From Halobacteriales archaeon QH_2_65_14 (GTDB taxonomy: Archaea; Halobacteriota; Halobacteria; Halobacteriales; Haloarculaceae), in contig PXQO01000049.1 of NCBI GenBank assembly GCA_003021285.1, forward strand, positions 25,937-62,528: a stretch of DNA of 36,592 nt, given 5' to 3'. Below the pieces are notes generated by a model that was not told the origin of the DNA, made no database searches, and saw only the letters and a list, made by a program, of their open reading frames with translations. Shown piece after piece: positions 1-10,115 of this stretch. The first letter of the stretch is position 1. Each line of letters starts with the position of its first letter. A program made the translations under genes and the position numbers.

Positions 1-185
1 AAGAACCCGCGGTCGAACTCCGCCCAGGATACTTCATCCTCGTTCCGGGTGACGACGCCGTACATGTCGGTACCGTTGACCCGAAGACACGTAACGAAAC
101 CGGTTGCGTTCCGGAGATAAGAGCAATAAGTCCCGAAACGTGAGTGAGTGTCGGAGACGGGTCGGTGAGCTGGCTCTACCGGCGC

Positions 186-260
186 TCAATCCCTGGTAGC
201 GAGTTTGTACACGATGACAATCGCGATCAGGGCGAGCACGACTTTCGTTTTCTTGGACAT
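186..260 (-). CDS. Candidate 24-aa single-TM microprotein (MSKKTKVVLALIAIVIVYKLATRD)
   Basis: ATG-to-TGA ORF read on the reverse strand; Lys-rich N-terminus plus hydrophobic helix; TATA-like TATTAT about 25-29 nt upstream of the ATG, spacing typical of leaderless haloarchaeal promoters. Below the ORF-track length cutoff. Confidence 0.45.
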   Translation of the reverse strand: MSKKTKVVLALIAIVIVYKLATRD

Positions 261-361
261 CAGTTGAACTGTCGTGATACTCGATAATAGGCTTTCTGGG
301 CGTGCCAAAATGGTGAAAAAATTATTAAATTATACACCAGTTGGTTTAACCGGGATACACT

Positions 362-1100
362 ATGACATTCCAACCTGAACGCACCCACGGAAAAATAAAC
401 CGTCGGTCCTTCCTGAAAGTGACGGGTGTGATAACTGCTTCAACCGCAGTATCCGGCTGTCTCGGAGACGGAGGAGACGGAGACGACGGGGGAGATGGTG
501 ATGACAGTGGCGGGGGAGATGGAGACGACAGCGATGGGGGAGATGGAGACGACGGCGGCGGAGATGGAGACGACGGCGGCGGAGATGGAGACGACGGCGG
601 CGGAGACAGTAATAGTACGTCCTGTCGTCGCCCATTCGGGTCAGTTCAGTGCCGGGGCCAAGGTAAGCGGAGCCGAAGAACTCGCTACTGGTACCGTCGC
701 AAGCGAGGGAGCTCAGATCAGCCGGTTGGAGTACTACTGGTGGGAAACCGGCGAGAGCACCGGTGGTGGAACGCGACTGTTGAACTCGGACGGAGACGTC
801 GAAATCGGGATTGGGACGGGGAATCCAGCCTGGAGGATAGACGACCAGACGGGAATATCCAGAGAACTTGGAGAGACAGCGTACGAAACCTGGGTACAGA
901 CCAGTGTGGAGTTCGACTGGGAAAACGGGTTCGCGACCGTTACACTACAGGACCCGAACAACGAGGACAATTCGTACTCGAACGACCACCCATTGAAATC
1001 CGGCAACGACATCCAAGCGATACAGCTTCACGGGTTCAATGGTTCGGAATGGCAGAGCGGAATCGACATGAACTGGGACGACTTCGTGATAGAGCTCTGA
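362..1100 (+). pseudogene. Tat lipoprotein with Gly/Asp-rich linker and C-terminal globular domain, interrupted by a frameshift
   Basis: N-terminus RRSFLKVTG...AVSGCLGDG (Tat motif + lipobox) in the frame starting at 362; C-terminal domain (RPVVAHSGQFSAGAKVSGAEEL...DDFVIEL) continues in the frame ending at 1100. Confidence 0.7.
463..609 (+). repeat. Low-complexity Gly/Asp coding repeat, ~21-bp units (GGAGATGGAGACGACGGCGGC)
   Basis: Tandem near-identical units visible in sequence, encoding GDGDDGG. Confidence 0.85.
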
Positions 1101-1206
1101 AAATGTATCCAGTCGGCGGTTGGGGGACTCGACACTGACTTTTCGATGGGCAAACGACGGACGGGAGTCGTGACCGATATGACACGCCCGCCCGAACGGG
1201 GAACCG

Positions 1207-1953
1207 ATGAGTCGCGTAACGACGGTCGGGCAACGGCTGGACGCGCTCGTTGCGGCGTACGTCGACGTCGACGTCCCCGAACCCCGGGGATTGCCGTGGT
1301 ACCTCTCGCCGTTGCCGGAGTGGCTGGAGAACGTCTGCCTGCGGCTGGTCTGGCCCATCGTGTTCGCGAACCTCGTCGGGACCGCGTTCGGGTTCGTCTA
1401 CTACTGGCCACAGCTTTCCGAGACGCCCGTGGTGATGTGGCCCATCGTGCCGGTCAGCCCGCTGGCGACGCTGTACATCGCGCTCTCGCTGGCCGCCTGG
1501 CGGCTCGGATACGGCGGGCGGCCGGTCCAGTTGCTCCACCTGCTCGCGTGTTTCGGCTGTCTGAAATACGGCCTCTGGTCGGTGTTCGTCCAACTGTTCG
1601 TCGAGGACGCGAGCGTGATCCCCCTCCCGCTGTGGCTGTTTCTGGTCGTGAGCCACGCCGCGATGGCCCTGGAGGCGTTTCTCGTCCAGCGGTACGCCGC
1701 CTTTCCGCTGTGGGCCGTCGGCGCGGCGACGGGCTGGTTCGTCCTCAACGACGTCCTCGATTACTTCGTCGCGGTGCTGGGGGGACCACACCACACGTGG
1801 CTGAACGTCCTCTGGGTCGGCGGGCGCATCGACCGCACGCTCCCGGCGTTCGAGTACATGGCCGCCTCCGCAGTCGCGTGTACGGCACTGGCGGCGCTCC
1901 TGGCACTCGGAACCTGGCGGGTGCTGTCGACCGGACGCGCGGGAGAACGGTAG
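1207..1953 (+). CDS. DUF1405-like integral membrane protein
   Basis: 248-aa multi-TM ORF; haloarchaeal DUF1405-type sequence (family recalled, not searched). Confidence 0.75.
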   Translation: MSRVTTVGQRLDALVAAYVDVDVPEPRGLPWYLSPLPEWLENVCLRLVWPIVFANLVGTAFGFVYYWPQLSETPVVMWPIVPVSPLATLYIALSLAAWRLGYGGRPVQLLHLLACFGCLKYGLWSVFVQLFVEDASVIPLPLWLFLVVSHAAMALEAFLVQRYAAFPLWAVGAATGWFVLNDVLDYFVAVLGGPHHTWLNVLWVGGRIDRTLPAFEYMAASAVACTALAALLALGTWRVLSTGRAGER

Positions 1954-2013
1954 TCTCGTACGGGCGAGCCGCGCATGTTCATGAATCCGCCCGGGCCTCC
2001 GCCCCGGAGAGAG

Positions 2014-3383
2014 TCACTTCGAAACGCGCACTCGTACGTCGTCGGCCGGCTGGAGGGTCAGTCCGGGGGCGAATCCGGGGTCGGGGTCGCTCAGGAGTTC
2101 CAGGTCGACCGCCTGGGCAATCGTCGTGACGATGTGTTTCAGCTCCATCATCGCGAAGGGCATGCCGATGCAGTGGCGCGGCCCGCCGCCGAAGGGGAAG
2201 TAGGCGTAGTCGGGCAGGTCGTCTTCGAGCCCCGCCAGCCATCGCGACGGGCGGAACGTCTCGGGGTCGTCGTACCACCGCGGGTCCGTCTGGACGTGGA
2301 ACTGCGGGACGGTCACCTTTTCACCCTCGGGAATCCGGTAGCCGCCGATGGCGACGTCCTCGCTGGCCTCGCGGAACATCATGTAGGCGGGCGGGTACAG
2401 CCGCATCGCCTCGTCGATGACGGCCTCCGTGTAATCGAGCTGGTCGAACTGTTCCAGACCGGGCGACTCGCCGTGTGTTTGGCGAGTTCGAGGAACGTGT
2501 AGGTGAGCGCGAGCGCGGTCGTTTCGGTGCCGGCACCGAGGAACGTCAGCATCTGGTCCCTGATTTCCGTCTCCGAGAGCGTCCTGCCCTCGTCGTCCTC
2601 GGCAGTCACCAGCACCGACAGGAGGTCGTCGGGAACCTCGCCACCCTGTTCGAGCGCGCGGCGACGCCGGGCGACGAGGTCGTCGACAAAGCCCCGCAGG
2701 TCCGAGAGCGCCCGCCGGTAGCGCCGGTTGAACGGCGTCGGAACCCACTCGGGCACCAGCGCCGAGAGATTCCGGGGGTTGGCCTGCTCGTTCACGACGT
2801 CGACGCCCTCCCGGATGACGTCCTGGTTCACCCCGTCGAGGTCGACGTCGAGCAGCGTGTGGACGAGTATCCGGAGGGTCAACTCGGGGAACGCCCGGTT
2901 CAGTGCCACCGTCTCGCCGTCCGCCCAGGAGTCGACGAGGTCGTCCGCGTACTCGCCCATGACGTCGGCGAAGGTCTGTATCCGGTCGATGGTGAACATC
3001 TCCTGGACGATGGTCCGCTGGCGCTGCCAGTGCTCGCCCGAGGTGAACACCAGTCCCTCCGGGGCGAAGTGGTCGTCGGTGAACTCCTCGCCGAGCCACT
3101 TCTCGAAGCTCCCGTGCTCGGAGAGCAACACCTGTTCGACGTAATCGGGGTGCAACACCGTCGTGAACGGCTGGCCGAAGGCGCTGTAGCGGACGACGTC
3201 CCCGTGTTCGGCGAGCGTGTCGTAGAAATCGAGTGGTCGACGGACGACCTGGTGGGAACTGCCCAGGAGCGGGTACCCGTCCGGGCCGGGCGGCAGCGGA
3301 AGATCGTCGACGTCGGTCTCGCCGCCCGACGCGGTCACGCCCTCTTCGGTCTCGCGGGAATCGTCGCTGTCGTGGTCTTGCAT
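2014..3383 (-). pseudogene. Cytochrome P450, frameshifted and apparently missing the segment after the I-helix
   Basis: N-terminal part from MQDHDSDDSR through the I-helix motif AGTETT..FLELAKH in one frame; EAMR (ExxR) and heme loop FPFGGGPRHCIGMPFA in another frame; join near 2460-2480. Confidence 0.85.
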
Positions 3384-3505
3384 GGTGTGGTCCTGATATC
3401 TGTCGCGTTGTCTGTCGCGTGGTCGCTGTCGTGGAGTCGATTGCGGGTGTGTGGTCCGGGCCAGTTCATCTGTGATGGGCGGCCACGAACGCCAGCCCAG
3501 GCGAT

Positions 3506-4860
3506 TCAGTACGTTTTTGCGAAGTAGGCCGTCTCCTCGGCGTCCTCGCCACAGATGGCACACTCGTCGTGAATCGGTTCCTCGTCGCGGTCCAGGGGCA
3601 CCATCACGATTTCGGCGGCGATGGCGTCCTTGATGGGGTCCTCGCAGTCCTCGTCGCCACACCAGCCGCTTTTGACGTAGCCGCCGTGCTGGCCGATGGT
3701 CCCGAGAATCTCCTCGCGGCTCTCGGCCTCGCGAATCTCTCCTTCGAGCGTCTCCTCGGCGCTGGCGTACAGTTTCGCGTAGATGGCATCGAGGTGTTCG
3801 TCGACGGAGTCGTCGATGGTCGCCGCGTCGACCGTCTCGCGCTCGCCGTCCGGGCGGTGGACGAGCGTCGCGGTCCCTTCCTCGACCTCGTTGGGACCGA
3901 CCTCGACCCGGAGCGGGACGCCGTTCAGCTCCCACTCGTTGTACTTGAAGCCGGGGTTGCGGTGCTCGCGGTCGTCGAGGTGGACCCGCACGCCGGCCTC
4001 GTCGAGTTCCGATTCGATGGCCTCCCCGTGGGCGATGACCTCCTCTTTGTTGTCCTCCTGCCAGATGGGGACGACGACGACCTGCGTCTCCGCGAGCGTG
4101 GGCGGGAGCACGAGCCCCTGGTCGTCGCTGTGGGTCATCACGAGCGCGCCGAGTGCGCGCCAGGAGACCCCCCACGAGGTGGTGTGAGCGGTTCGTTCGG
4201 CCTCGTCGGCGTCGACGTAGGTGATGTCGAACGCCTCGGCGAAGGAGGTACCGAGGTAGTGGCTGGTCCCCCCCTGGACGCTCTTGCCGTCGGGCATCAG
4301 CGCCTCGACGGTGGTCGTCGTGTGCGCGCCGGGGAACTTGTCGTGGGGGGGCTTGCGACCGACCAGGACCGGCATCGCGAGCACGTCCTCGTAGAGGCGC
4401 TCGTACTGGTCGAGCCTGCGCATCGTCTCCGCCCAGGCGTCCTCGCGGTCGTGGTGGGCGGTGTGGCCCTCCTGCCAGAGGAACTCCTTGGTGCGAAAGA
4501 ACGGTTTCGTCTCCGTCGCCTCCCAGCGGACGACCGAACACCACTGGTTCAGGCGCAACGGGAGGTCGCGGTGCGAGCGCGTCCACTGGGACATGAACGG
4601 CGCGATGATGGACTCGCTCGTGGGACGGACCGCCAGCCGTTCTTCGAGTTCGTCTTCTGGACGCCCGTCTCCTTGAACCAGCCGTCGAGGTAGCTCCGGA
4701 GCCGTTCCCAGATGCCGTATCCCCGGGGGCGCGTGACGATGAACCCGCCCATCGGCGCGTAGTCCGCGAGTTGTGCCTTCCGGACGACTTCGGCGTACCA
4801 CTCGCCCGTGTTGTGCTCTTTCGACTCGGTGATGCCGAGTTCCTGCTCGCTTTCGCTCAT
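3506..4860 (-). pseudogene. proS: Prolyl-tRNA synthetase, frameshifted with an apparent ~30-aa internal deletion
   Basis: N-term MSESEQELGITESKEHNTGEWYAEVVRKAQLADYAPMGGFIVTRPRGYGIWERL...KETGVQ, then frame change to DELEERLAVRPTSESIIAPF...WEATETKPFFRTKEFLWQEGHTAH; the expected segment around the catalytic FIPE-type region is absent at ~4660. Confidence 0.9.
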
Positions 4861-4914
4861 TGCCTGAGTATGCGAGAGGGACGTATAAACAGGCTACGTT
4901 TGTCCTCGAAGCCG

Positions 4915-6414
4915 TCAGCAGTCGTAGAGCCGCCCGTACTTCGCGGTCGCGTAATCGAGGAAGTACTCGGCAGTCAGGTCCTCGCCGGTCGCCCGCTGGA
5001 CGAGTTCGGGCGTGGTGTACCGGCAACCATACTCGTGGACGTTCTCGTTGAGCCAGCCATAGAGGCGGTCTAACTCGCCGTTCTCGACGTCGGCGGCGAC
5101 GTCGTCGAGGTCGCGTTCCGCGGCGGCGTACAGTTGGGCGGCGAGCATCGACCCCAGCGAGTAGGTCGGGAAGTAGCCGAAGCTGGCGTGCGTCCAGTGG
5201 ATGTCCTGGAGACATCCCTCGGCGTCGTTCGCCGGGCGGACGCCGAGGTACTCCTCCATCCGGTCGTTCCAGACGCCGGGAACCTCGTCGACGTCGAGGT
5301 CGCCCCGGATGAGGTCGCGCTCGATTTCGAACCGCAGGACGATGTGCATGTGATAGGTGAGTTCGTCGGCCTCGACCCGGATGAGGTTGTCGTCGTACAC
5401 CTGGTTGGCCCGCTCGTAGAACGCCTGCGGGGACGCGCTGACGCCGAGGTGGTCCGTGACGCGGGGCGCGAACAGCTTCCAGAACGCCTTCGACCGGCCG
5501 ACGTGGTTCTCCCAGAGGCGCGACTGGGACTCGTGGACGGTCATGTCGCGGCTCGACCCGAGCGGCGTGCCGTAGTGATCTTCGGGAAGCCCGAGCGTGT
5601 AGCTGGCGTGGCCGAACTCGTGGATGGTCGAACCGAGCGCACCCATCGGGTCGTCGGGCGAAAAGCGCGTCGTCACCCGGGCGTCGAACTGCGTCCCGGT
5701 CGAGAAGGGATGTGGTGCGGTGTCGAGTCGTCCCCGGTCCCAGTCGTATCCCAGCACGTCGAGGGCCTCCCTGACCAGCGCCTCCTGGTCGTCCTCGTCG
5801 TAGGTTCCGTTGAAGGGGCTGGCAAGTTCGACGTCGCTCTCGGCGATAGCGTCGACGAGCGAGGGGAGTTCCTCCCGGAGTTCCGTCAGGATCGACTCGG
5901 CGGTTTCGAAGTCGAGATAGGGTTCGTAGTCCTCGAACAGCACCTCGTAGGGGTCGCGGTCGGGGTCGATTTCGGCGGCGTACTCCCGCCGGAGCGCGAC
6001 GAGTTCTTCGAGCGTTCCCTCGAACTGGGAGAAATCGGCGTCGGCCTTGGCCTGCTCCCAGACGGGGAGGGCGTTCGACGCCGTTTCCGAGATGCGCCGG
6101 ACGAGGTCCTCCGGGACGCTCCGGGCACGGTCGTGTTGCCGGCGCACCTCGCGAACGACGGCCCCCTTCTCGCCGATGACCGCCCCGTCGAGGTCGTCGA
6201 GCCAGTCCGCCAGGTCGTCGTCGGTCAGCAACTGGTGCCGGAGCGTCGAGAGCGCCGACGTCTGTTTCGACCGGGCCGGCGTCCCGCCCTCGGGCATCAT
6301 CACCTGCTGGTCCCAGCCCAGCACACCCGAGGCGTCCCCGACGTAGTTGTACTGCCGAACGTGGTCGAGAAACGCCTCGTAGGTCTCAGCCGTCCCGCGG
6401 GACTCCTGTGACAT
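4915..6414 (-). CDS. Carboxypeptidase Taq family (M32) metallocarboxypeptidase
   Basis: Intact 499-aa ORF with HEFGHASYTLG (HExxH) and M32-typical C-terminal region. Confidence 0.92.
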   Translation of the reverse strand: MSQESRGTAETYEAFLDHVRQYNYVGDASGVLGWDQQVMMPEGGTPARSKQTSALSTLRHQLLTDDDLADWLDDLDGAVIGEKGAVVREVRRQHDRARSVPEDLVRRISETASNALPVWEQAKADADFSQFEGTLEELVALRREYAAEIDPDRDPYEVLFEDYEPYLDFETAESILTELREELPSLVDAIAESDVELASPFNGTYDEDDQEALVREALDVLGYDWDRGRLDTAPHPFSTGTQFDARVTTRFSPDDPMGALGSTIHEFGHASYTLGLPEDHYGTPLGSSRDMTVHESQSRLWENHVGRSKAFWKLFAPRVTDHLGVSASPQAFYERANQVYDDNLIRVEADELTYHMHIVLRFEIERDLIRGDLDVDEVPGVWNDRMEEYLGVRPANDAEGCLQDIHWTHASFGYFPTYSLGSMLAAQLYAAAERDLDDVAADVENGELDRLYGWLNENVHEYGCRYTTPELVQRATGEDLTAEYFLDYATAKYGRLYDC

Positions 6415-6540
6415 GGTTCGTCATACTTGGACCAGCCACAAGAACGCGTCGCTTGAGATGCCGCCGCGCCGGCCCTCCGGTTGCCGGACGACCGCAGACG
6501 TCGCGGTACCACCGGCAGTGTCGGCGGGGAACGGCTCGAC

Positions 6541-6699
6541 CTGTCGACGGACGCCCGCCTGACACACAGGGGCGGCGTCTCCGAGAACGTCACCGTCGAG
6601 TTCCGGGCGGTCGGTCTCGATTCGGACCTCGTGATGGACGCCGAAACGGTCGACGTCGGCCGACTCGGGACGGACGGAGAGACGCCCGTGACCACTCGA
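6541..6699 (+). pseudogene. Fragment of an extracellular beta-sandwich-type haloarchaeal protein
   Basis: LSTDARLTHRGGVSENVTVEFRAVGLDSDLVMDAETVDVGRLGTDGETPVTT has natural composition (CARDB/DUF7490-like) but lacks both ends. Confidence 0.35.
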
Positions 6700-6744
6700 A
6701 CCGTACCCGCAAACCGGAGAACCGCCTGCGGGCGAGTCCGAGCC

Positions 6745-7799
6745 TCAGCGGGGGGCGAGCGTTCCGAACCGCTCGGCAGCGGTGCGGTAGATGCGATAAC
6801 ACCGGTCGAGCACGTCGAGCGAGACGCTCTCCTCGGCAGTGTGTGCTTCCCCCTGCTCGGCAGCCCCACAGACCACGCACGTCGTGCCGGCCGCGGCGAG
6901 CCAGCCGGCGTCGGTCGCGTGGGGTTTGCCGACGTGCTGGGGGTCACCGTCCTGTGCGTCACGCGCGGCGTCGAGAACGAGGTCCGCGAACGCCGGGTCG
7001 TCACACGCCATCGGCGGCAGGTCCTGGTCGACGTCGACCGTGACGCCGGGCAGTTCCTCGATGCGGTCGAGGGGGACGCGTTCGCCCGGAACGGTTCGTT
7101 CGTCGACCGTCACCGTACACGCCTCGGGGATCACGTTCCACGCCGTCCCGCCCTCGATTTCGGTCACGGCGATGGAACCCCGCATCTCGTGGCCGAGAAC
7201 CGTCGTTTCGGGAAAGTCGAAGGTCCCCACCGCGTCGACGGCGTCGGCCGCCCGGTAGATAGCGTTCTCGCCGGCCTCGGGTTCGCTGGCGTGGGCGGCT
7301 TTCCCCTCGACGGTGAGCGTGCTCCCGCGCCGGCCCTTGTGCGCGACCGCGACGTCGGTGACGCCGGGGGCCGAGTAGCCGGTCGACCCCTCGCCGACGA
7401 CCGCGTAGTCGGGGACGAACCCGTCGTCGATGGCCGCCCGTGCCCCAGCGCCGCCCGTCTCCTCGCCGACGAAGGAGGCGAACACGAGTTCGTACCCGTC
7501 GCCCAGGTCGGCGTCGCGGAAGGCACACATCGCGGCCGCGACGGCTCCCTTCATGTCCGCCGTCCCCCGACCGTAGAGCCGCCCGTCCCGCTGCTCGACG
7601 AGGTACGTCCCGTCGTCGACCTGCGATTCGTCGGGCGGCACCACGTCGTGGTGGCCGACGAGCGCGAGCGAGGTGTCCCCTCGGCCGCGCCGCGCGATGA
7701 CGTTGCCGTGGTCGTCCCGCGTGATGCGTCCATCCGTCTCCCGGTCGAGTGGCTCGGTACCCCGGCGAGCGTCCGGGTGAGTGTCGCTACGTCGCTCAC
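6745..7799 (-). pseudogene. M20 family peptidase (ArgE/DapE/succinyl-diaminopimelate desuccinylase-like), interrupted near the N-terminus
   Basis: VSDVATLTRTLAGVPSH in one frame, then LDRETDGRITRDDHGNVIARRGRGDTSLALVGHHDVVPP...GRGTADMKGAVAA in another; join ~7740-7752. Confidence 0.85.
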
Positions 7800-7851
7800 A
7801 CCAGTACCGACAGCCGGCACCGCAATAAGAGTCGTGTCTCGCCGCTGTCAG

Positions 7852-8598
7852 CTATTCGCCCTTCGGACGGATGAGGTCGGCAAGCGTCACGAGCGTGCCC
7901 ACGACCCAGCCGACCGGGAACGAGACGGCGAACCAGATGATCGCGTGGTGGTACTCCTGGCGGTCGAACCGGTCGCCGAGTGGCTCCATGATCTCGTCGG
8001 GGCCGCTCTGGAACACCCACGTGAACAGGTCCTCGCCCTGCTGGATGATGACCTCGCCCAGCGGTTCCCAGAACAGCGCCGCGACGACCGGCGGCAGGAA
8101 GATGGCCGTCATCGCGAACGGATAGGCCAGCAGGACGGTCGTCCCCCGGCCGCCGACTCGCCAGAAGATATACGAGAGTGCCGAGGAGGCGACTGCAACG
8201 ATACTCGCAGCGGTGAGTGCGGTCACTGCGCCCGGTTCCAGCGCCGACTGTAACTGGATGTAGACGATGGCCGTCAGTCCCCCCCAGAGAAGCGTGAACA
8301 GGAGGACGACCCCGAAAAAGCCGAGGCGGGCGGCAGTCACGTTGATCCGTCGCGTCTGATAGCGCAGGAAGTAGCCAAGCAACACCATGGGATAGACGAT
8401 GCTGATGAGCGGGACGCCGAGCCACCACCAGAGCCGGTAGGTGAACACCTCGTGGGTCTCCTCGGGTTGCCACTTCCCGAGGACGGTGTTTTCAGCGCCA
8501 CGCTGGCGAGGAAAGACGAACTCCATCCAGGTCTCGTGCATCACACGCAAATCGTACTTGATTGCGTCGGAAAGTCCCTGCTCGGTCGCGGCTGCCAT
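7852..8598 (-). CDS. Multi-TM haloarchaeal membrane protein of unknown function
   Basis: 249-aa ORF from MAAATEQGLSDAIKYDLRVMHETWMEFVFP; several hydrophobic segments. Confidence 0.75.
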   Translation of the reverse strand: MAAATEQGLSDAIKYDLRVMHETWMEFVFPRQRGAENTVLGKWQPEETHEVFTYRLWWWLGVPLISIVYPMVLLGYFLRYQTRRINVTAARLGFFGVVLLFTLLWGGLTAIVYIQLQSALEPGAVTALTAASIVAVASSALSYIFWRVGGRGTTVLLAYPFAMTAIFLPPVVAALFWEPLGEVIIQQGEDLFTWVFQSGPDEIMEPLGDRFDRQEYHHAIIWFAVSFPVGWVVGTLVTLADLIRPKGE

Positions 8599-8679
8599 GT
8601 GGTGTGGCTTTCGATTCCCCTCGGTATATGCTTTCCTGACGCCCGCCGATAGTTTCCGCCCCCCGAATGACATCCTCCG

Positions 8680-8790
8680 CGCCGTTGCGACGCTCTCGAC
8701 GCACCGGTCGTGGTCGTCGTTGTGCCACGTGCCGAGTCCGAGCATCGGCATTCAGTTCGCTACCGGGACGTCTACCGGAATCAATGTCAT
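8680..8790 (-). pseudogene. N-terminal remnant of an aldo/keto reductase
   Basis: MTLIPVDVPVAN*MPMLGLGTWHNDDHDRCVESVATA: AKR-type N-terminus with an in-frame TGA, then abrupt loss of homology. Confidence 0.6.
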
Positions 8791-8860
8791 GTCCGTCCCC
8801 CGGGAAAGCACAGTCAAAGGGGTTGTGGAAGGGAGAGGGGACTTGCTGGCGGCGTACAGC

Positions 8861-10111
8861 TCACCAGGTGAGCCCCTCGTAGGTGATGCCGTCGCGGCGC
8901 TCCACGACCCGCCGGCCGTCGACGACGACGGGGTCGGCCATCCGGTCGAACTCCTCGTCGAGCGCCGCGAACTCGTCCCAGTCCGTGACGACGGCGGCAC
9001 CGTGCGCACCGTCGAGCGCCTCGGCCGCCGAGGCGGCGTGGTCGAGGTCCGGGAACTCCTCGGCGAGCGTCGCCACGGGGTCGTAGGCGACGACCGACGC
9101 GCCCCGCTTCCGGAGTCCCTCGATGACGGGGATCGCCCGGGTGTTGCGCGTGTCGTCCGTTCCGGGTTTGAACGCCAGCCCGAGAACGGCAATCCGCTTG
9201 CCCTCGACGTCGACGTGCTCGTCGAGCAGCGAGAGCAGCCGTTCGGGCTGGCGGTCGTTGACCGCGTGTGCAGCGGCCAGCATCTCGGGTTCGTACTCCT
9301 GTTCCCGCGCCGCGTGGATCAACGCGCTGGTGTCCTTGGGGAAACAACTGCCGCCCCACCCCACCCCCGACCGGAGGAACGCCGATCCGATGCGTGGATC
9401 GAGACCGATGGCGTCGGCGACCTCGTAGGTGTCGACGTCGTAGGCCTTGCAGACGTTCCCGATGTCGTTGATGAGGCTGATCTTGCTCGCGAGGAACGCG
9501 TTGTTCGCGTACTTGATCATCATCGCCTCCCGGAGCCCCGTGCGGACGACTGCCGGGTCGGCCGACTCGATGAGCCCCGCGTACAGCGTTTCGAGGCGCT
9601 CGTAGGCGACCTCGTCGGCCGACCCGATGACGATCTTGTGCGGGTTCCGGAAGTCCTCCAGTGCCGACCCCTCGCGCTGGAACTCGGGGTTGGCCGCCAG
9701 CGTCGCCTCACCCAGAAGGGGGTCGATTCGCTCTTCGAGCACGTCCGGGATGACGGTGCTTTTGATCGCCACGACGTGGTCCTCGCCGACGACCGCCCCG
9801 AGCGACTCGGCGGCGGTCTCGACGTAGGACGGGTCGATGGCACCGTCCTCCCGGGCGGGCGTCTGGACGGCGAGAATCGTCACCGCCGTGTCGGCGATGT
9901 CGTCGTAGTCGGTCGTGGCCGACAGGCGGTGGCCGCTGTGGCGTGCGACCAGTTCGTCGACGCCCGGTTCCTCGATGGGGGATTCCCCCGCCTCGATAGC
10001 CGCCACCACGTCGGGGTCGATATCGACCGCCGTGACCTCGTGGCCGAGGTCCGCCAGGGCGGCCGCAATCGTCGTTCCGACGTAGCCGGAGCCGACAACA
10101 CTGGCCTTCAT
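8861..10111 (-). CDS. aglM: UDP-glucose/GDP-mannose dehydrogenase family protein (AglM-like)
   Basis: 416-aa ORF; N-terminal Rossmann [18 protein letters not shown] catalytic Cys motif; adjacent to the nucleotidyltransferase gene. Confidence 0.88.
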   Translation of the reverse strand: MKASVVGSGYVGTTIAAALADLGHEVTAVDIDPDVVAAIEAGESPIEEPGVDELVARHSGHRLSATTDYDDIADTAVTILAVQTPAREDGAIDPSYVETAAESLGAVVGEDHVVAIKSTVIPDVLEERIDPLLGEATLAANPEFQREGSALEDFRNPHKIVIGSADEVAYERLETLYAGLIESADPAVVRTGLREAMMIKYANNAFLASKISLINDIGNVCKAYDVDTYEVADAIGLDPRIGSAFLRSGVGWGGSCFPKDTSALIHAAREQEYEPEMLAAAHAVNDRQPERLLSLLDEHVDVEGKRIAVLGLAFKPGTDDTRNTRAIPVIEGLRKRGASVVAYDPVATLAEEFPDLDHAASAAEALDGAHGAAVVTDWDEFAALDEEFDRMADPVVVDGRRVVERRDGITYEGLTW

Positions 10112-10115
10112 GCGA

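Noticed and set aside
1-141. Edge reading frames: + strand EPAVELRPGYFILVPGDDAVHVGTVDPKT...* and - strand SYLRNATGFVTCLRVNGTDMYGVVTRNEDEVSWAEFDRGF
   Set aside because: Both look partly natural but conflict, and the window boundary prevents deciding the strand or gene.
463-609. Phase variation by 21-bp repeat copy number
   Set aside because: Unit length is a multiple of 3, so copy-number change would not switch frame; the observed shift lies just outside the repeat.
360-635. Minus-strand ORF with LRRRRLHLRRRRLHL repeats
   Set aside because: Antisense translation of the Gly/Asp coding repeat.
1036-1794. Long antisense ORF opposite the DUF1405 gene, and many similar long ORFs overlapping real genes on either strand
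   Set aside because: Arg/Gly/Pro-rich or mirror-image composition, typical of high-GC antisense and off-frame reading; no recognizable domains.
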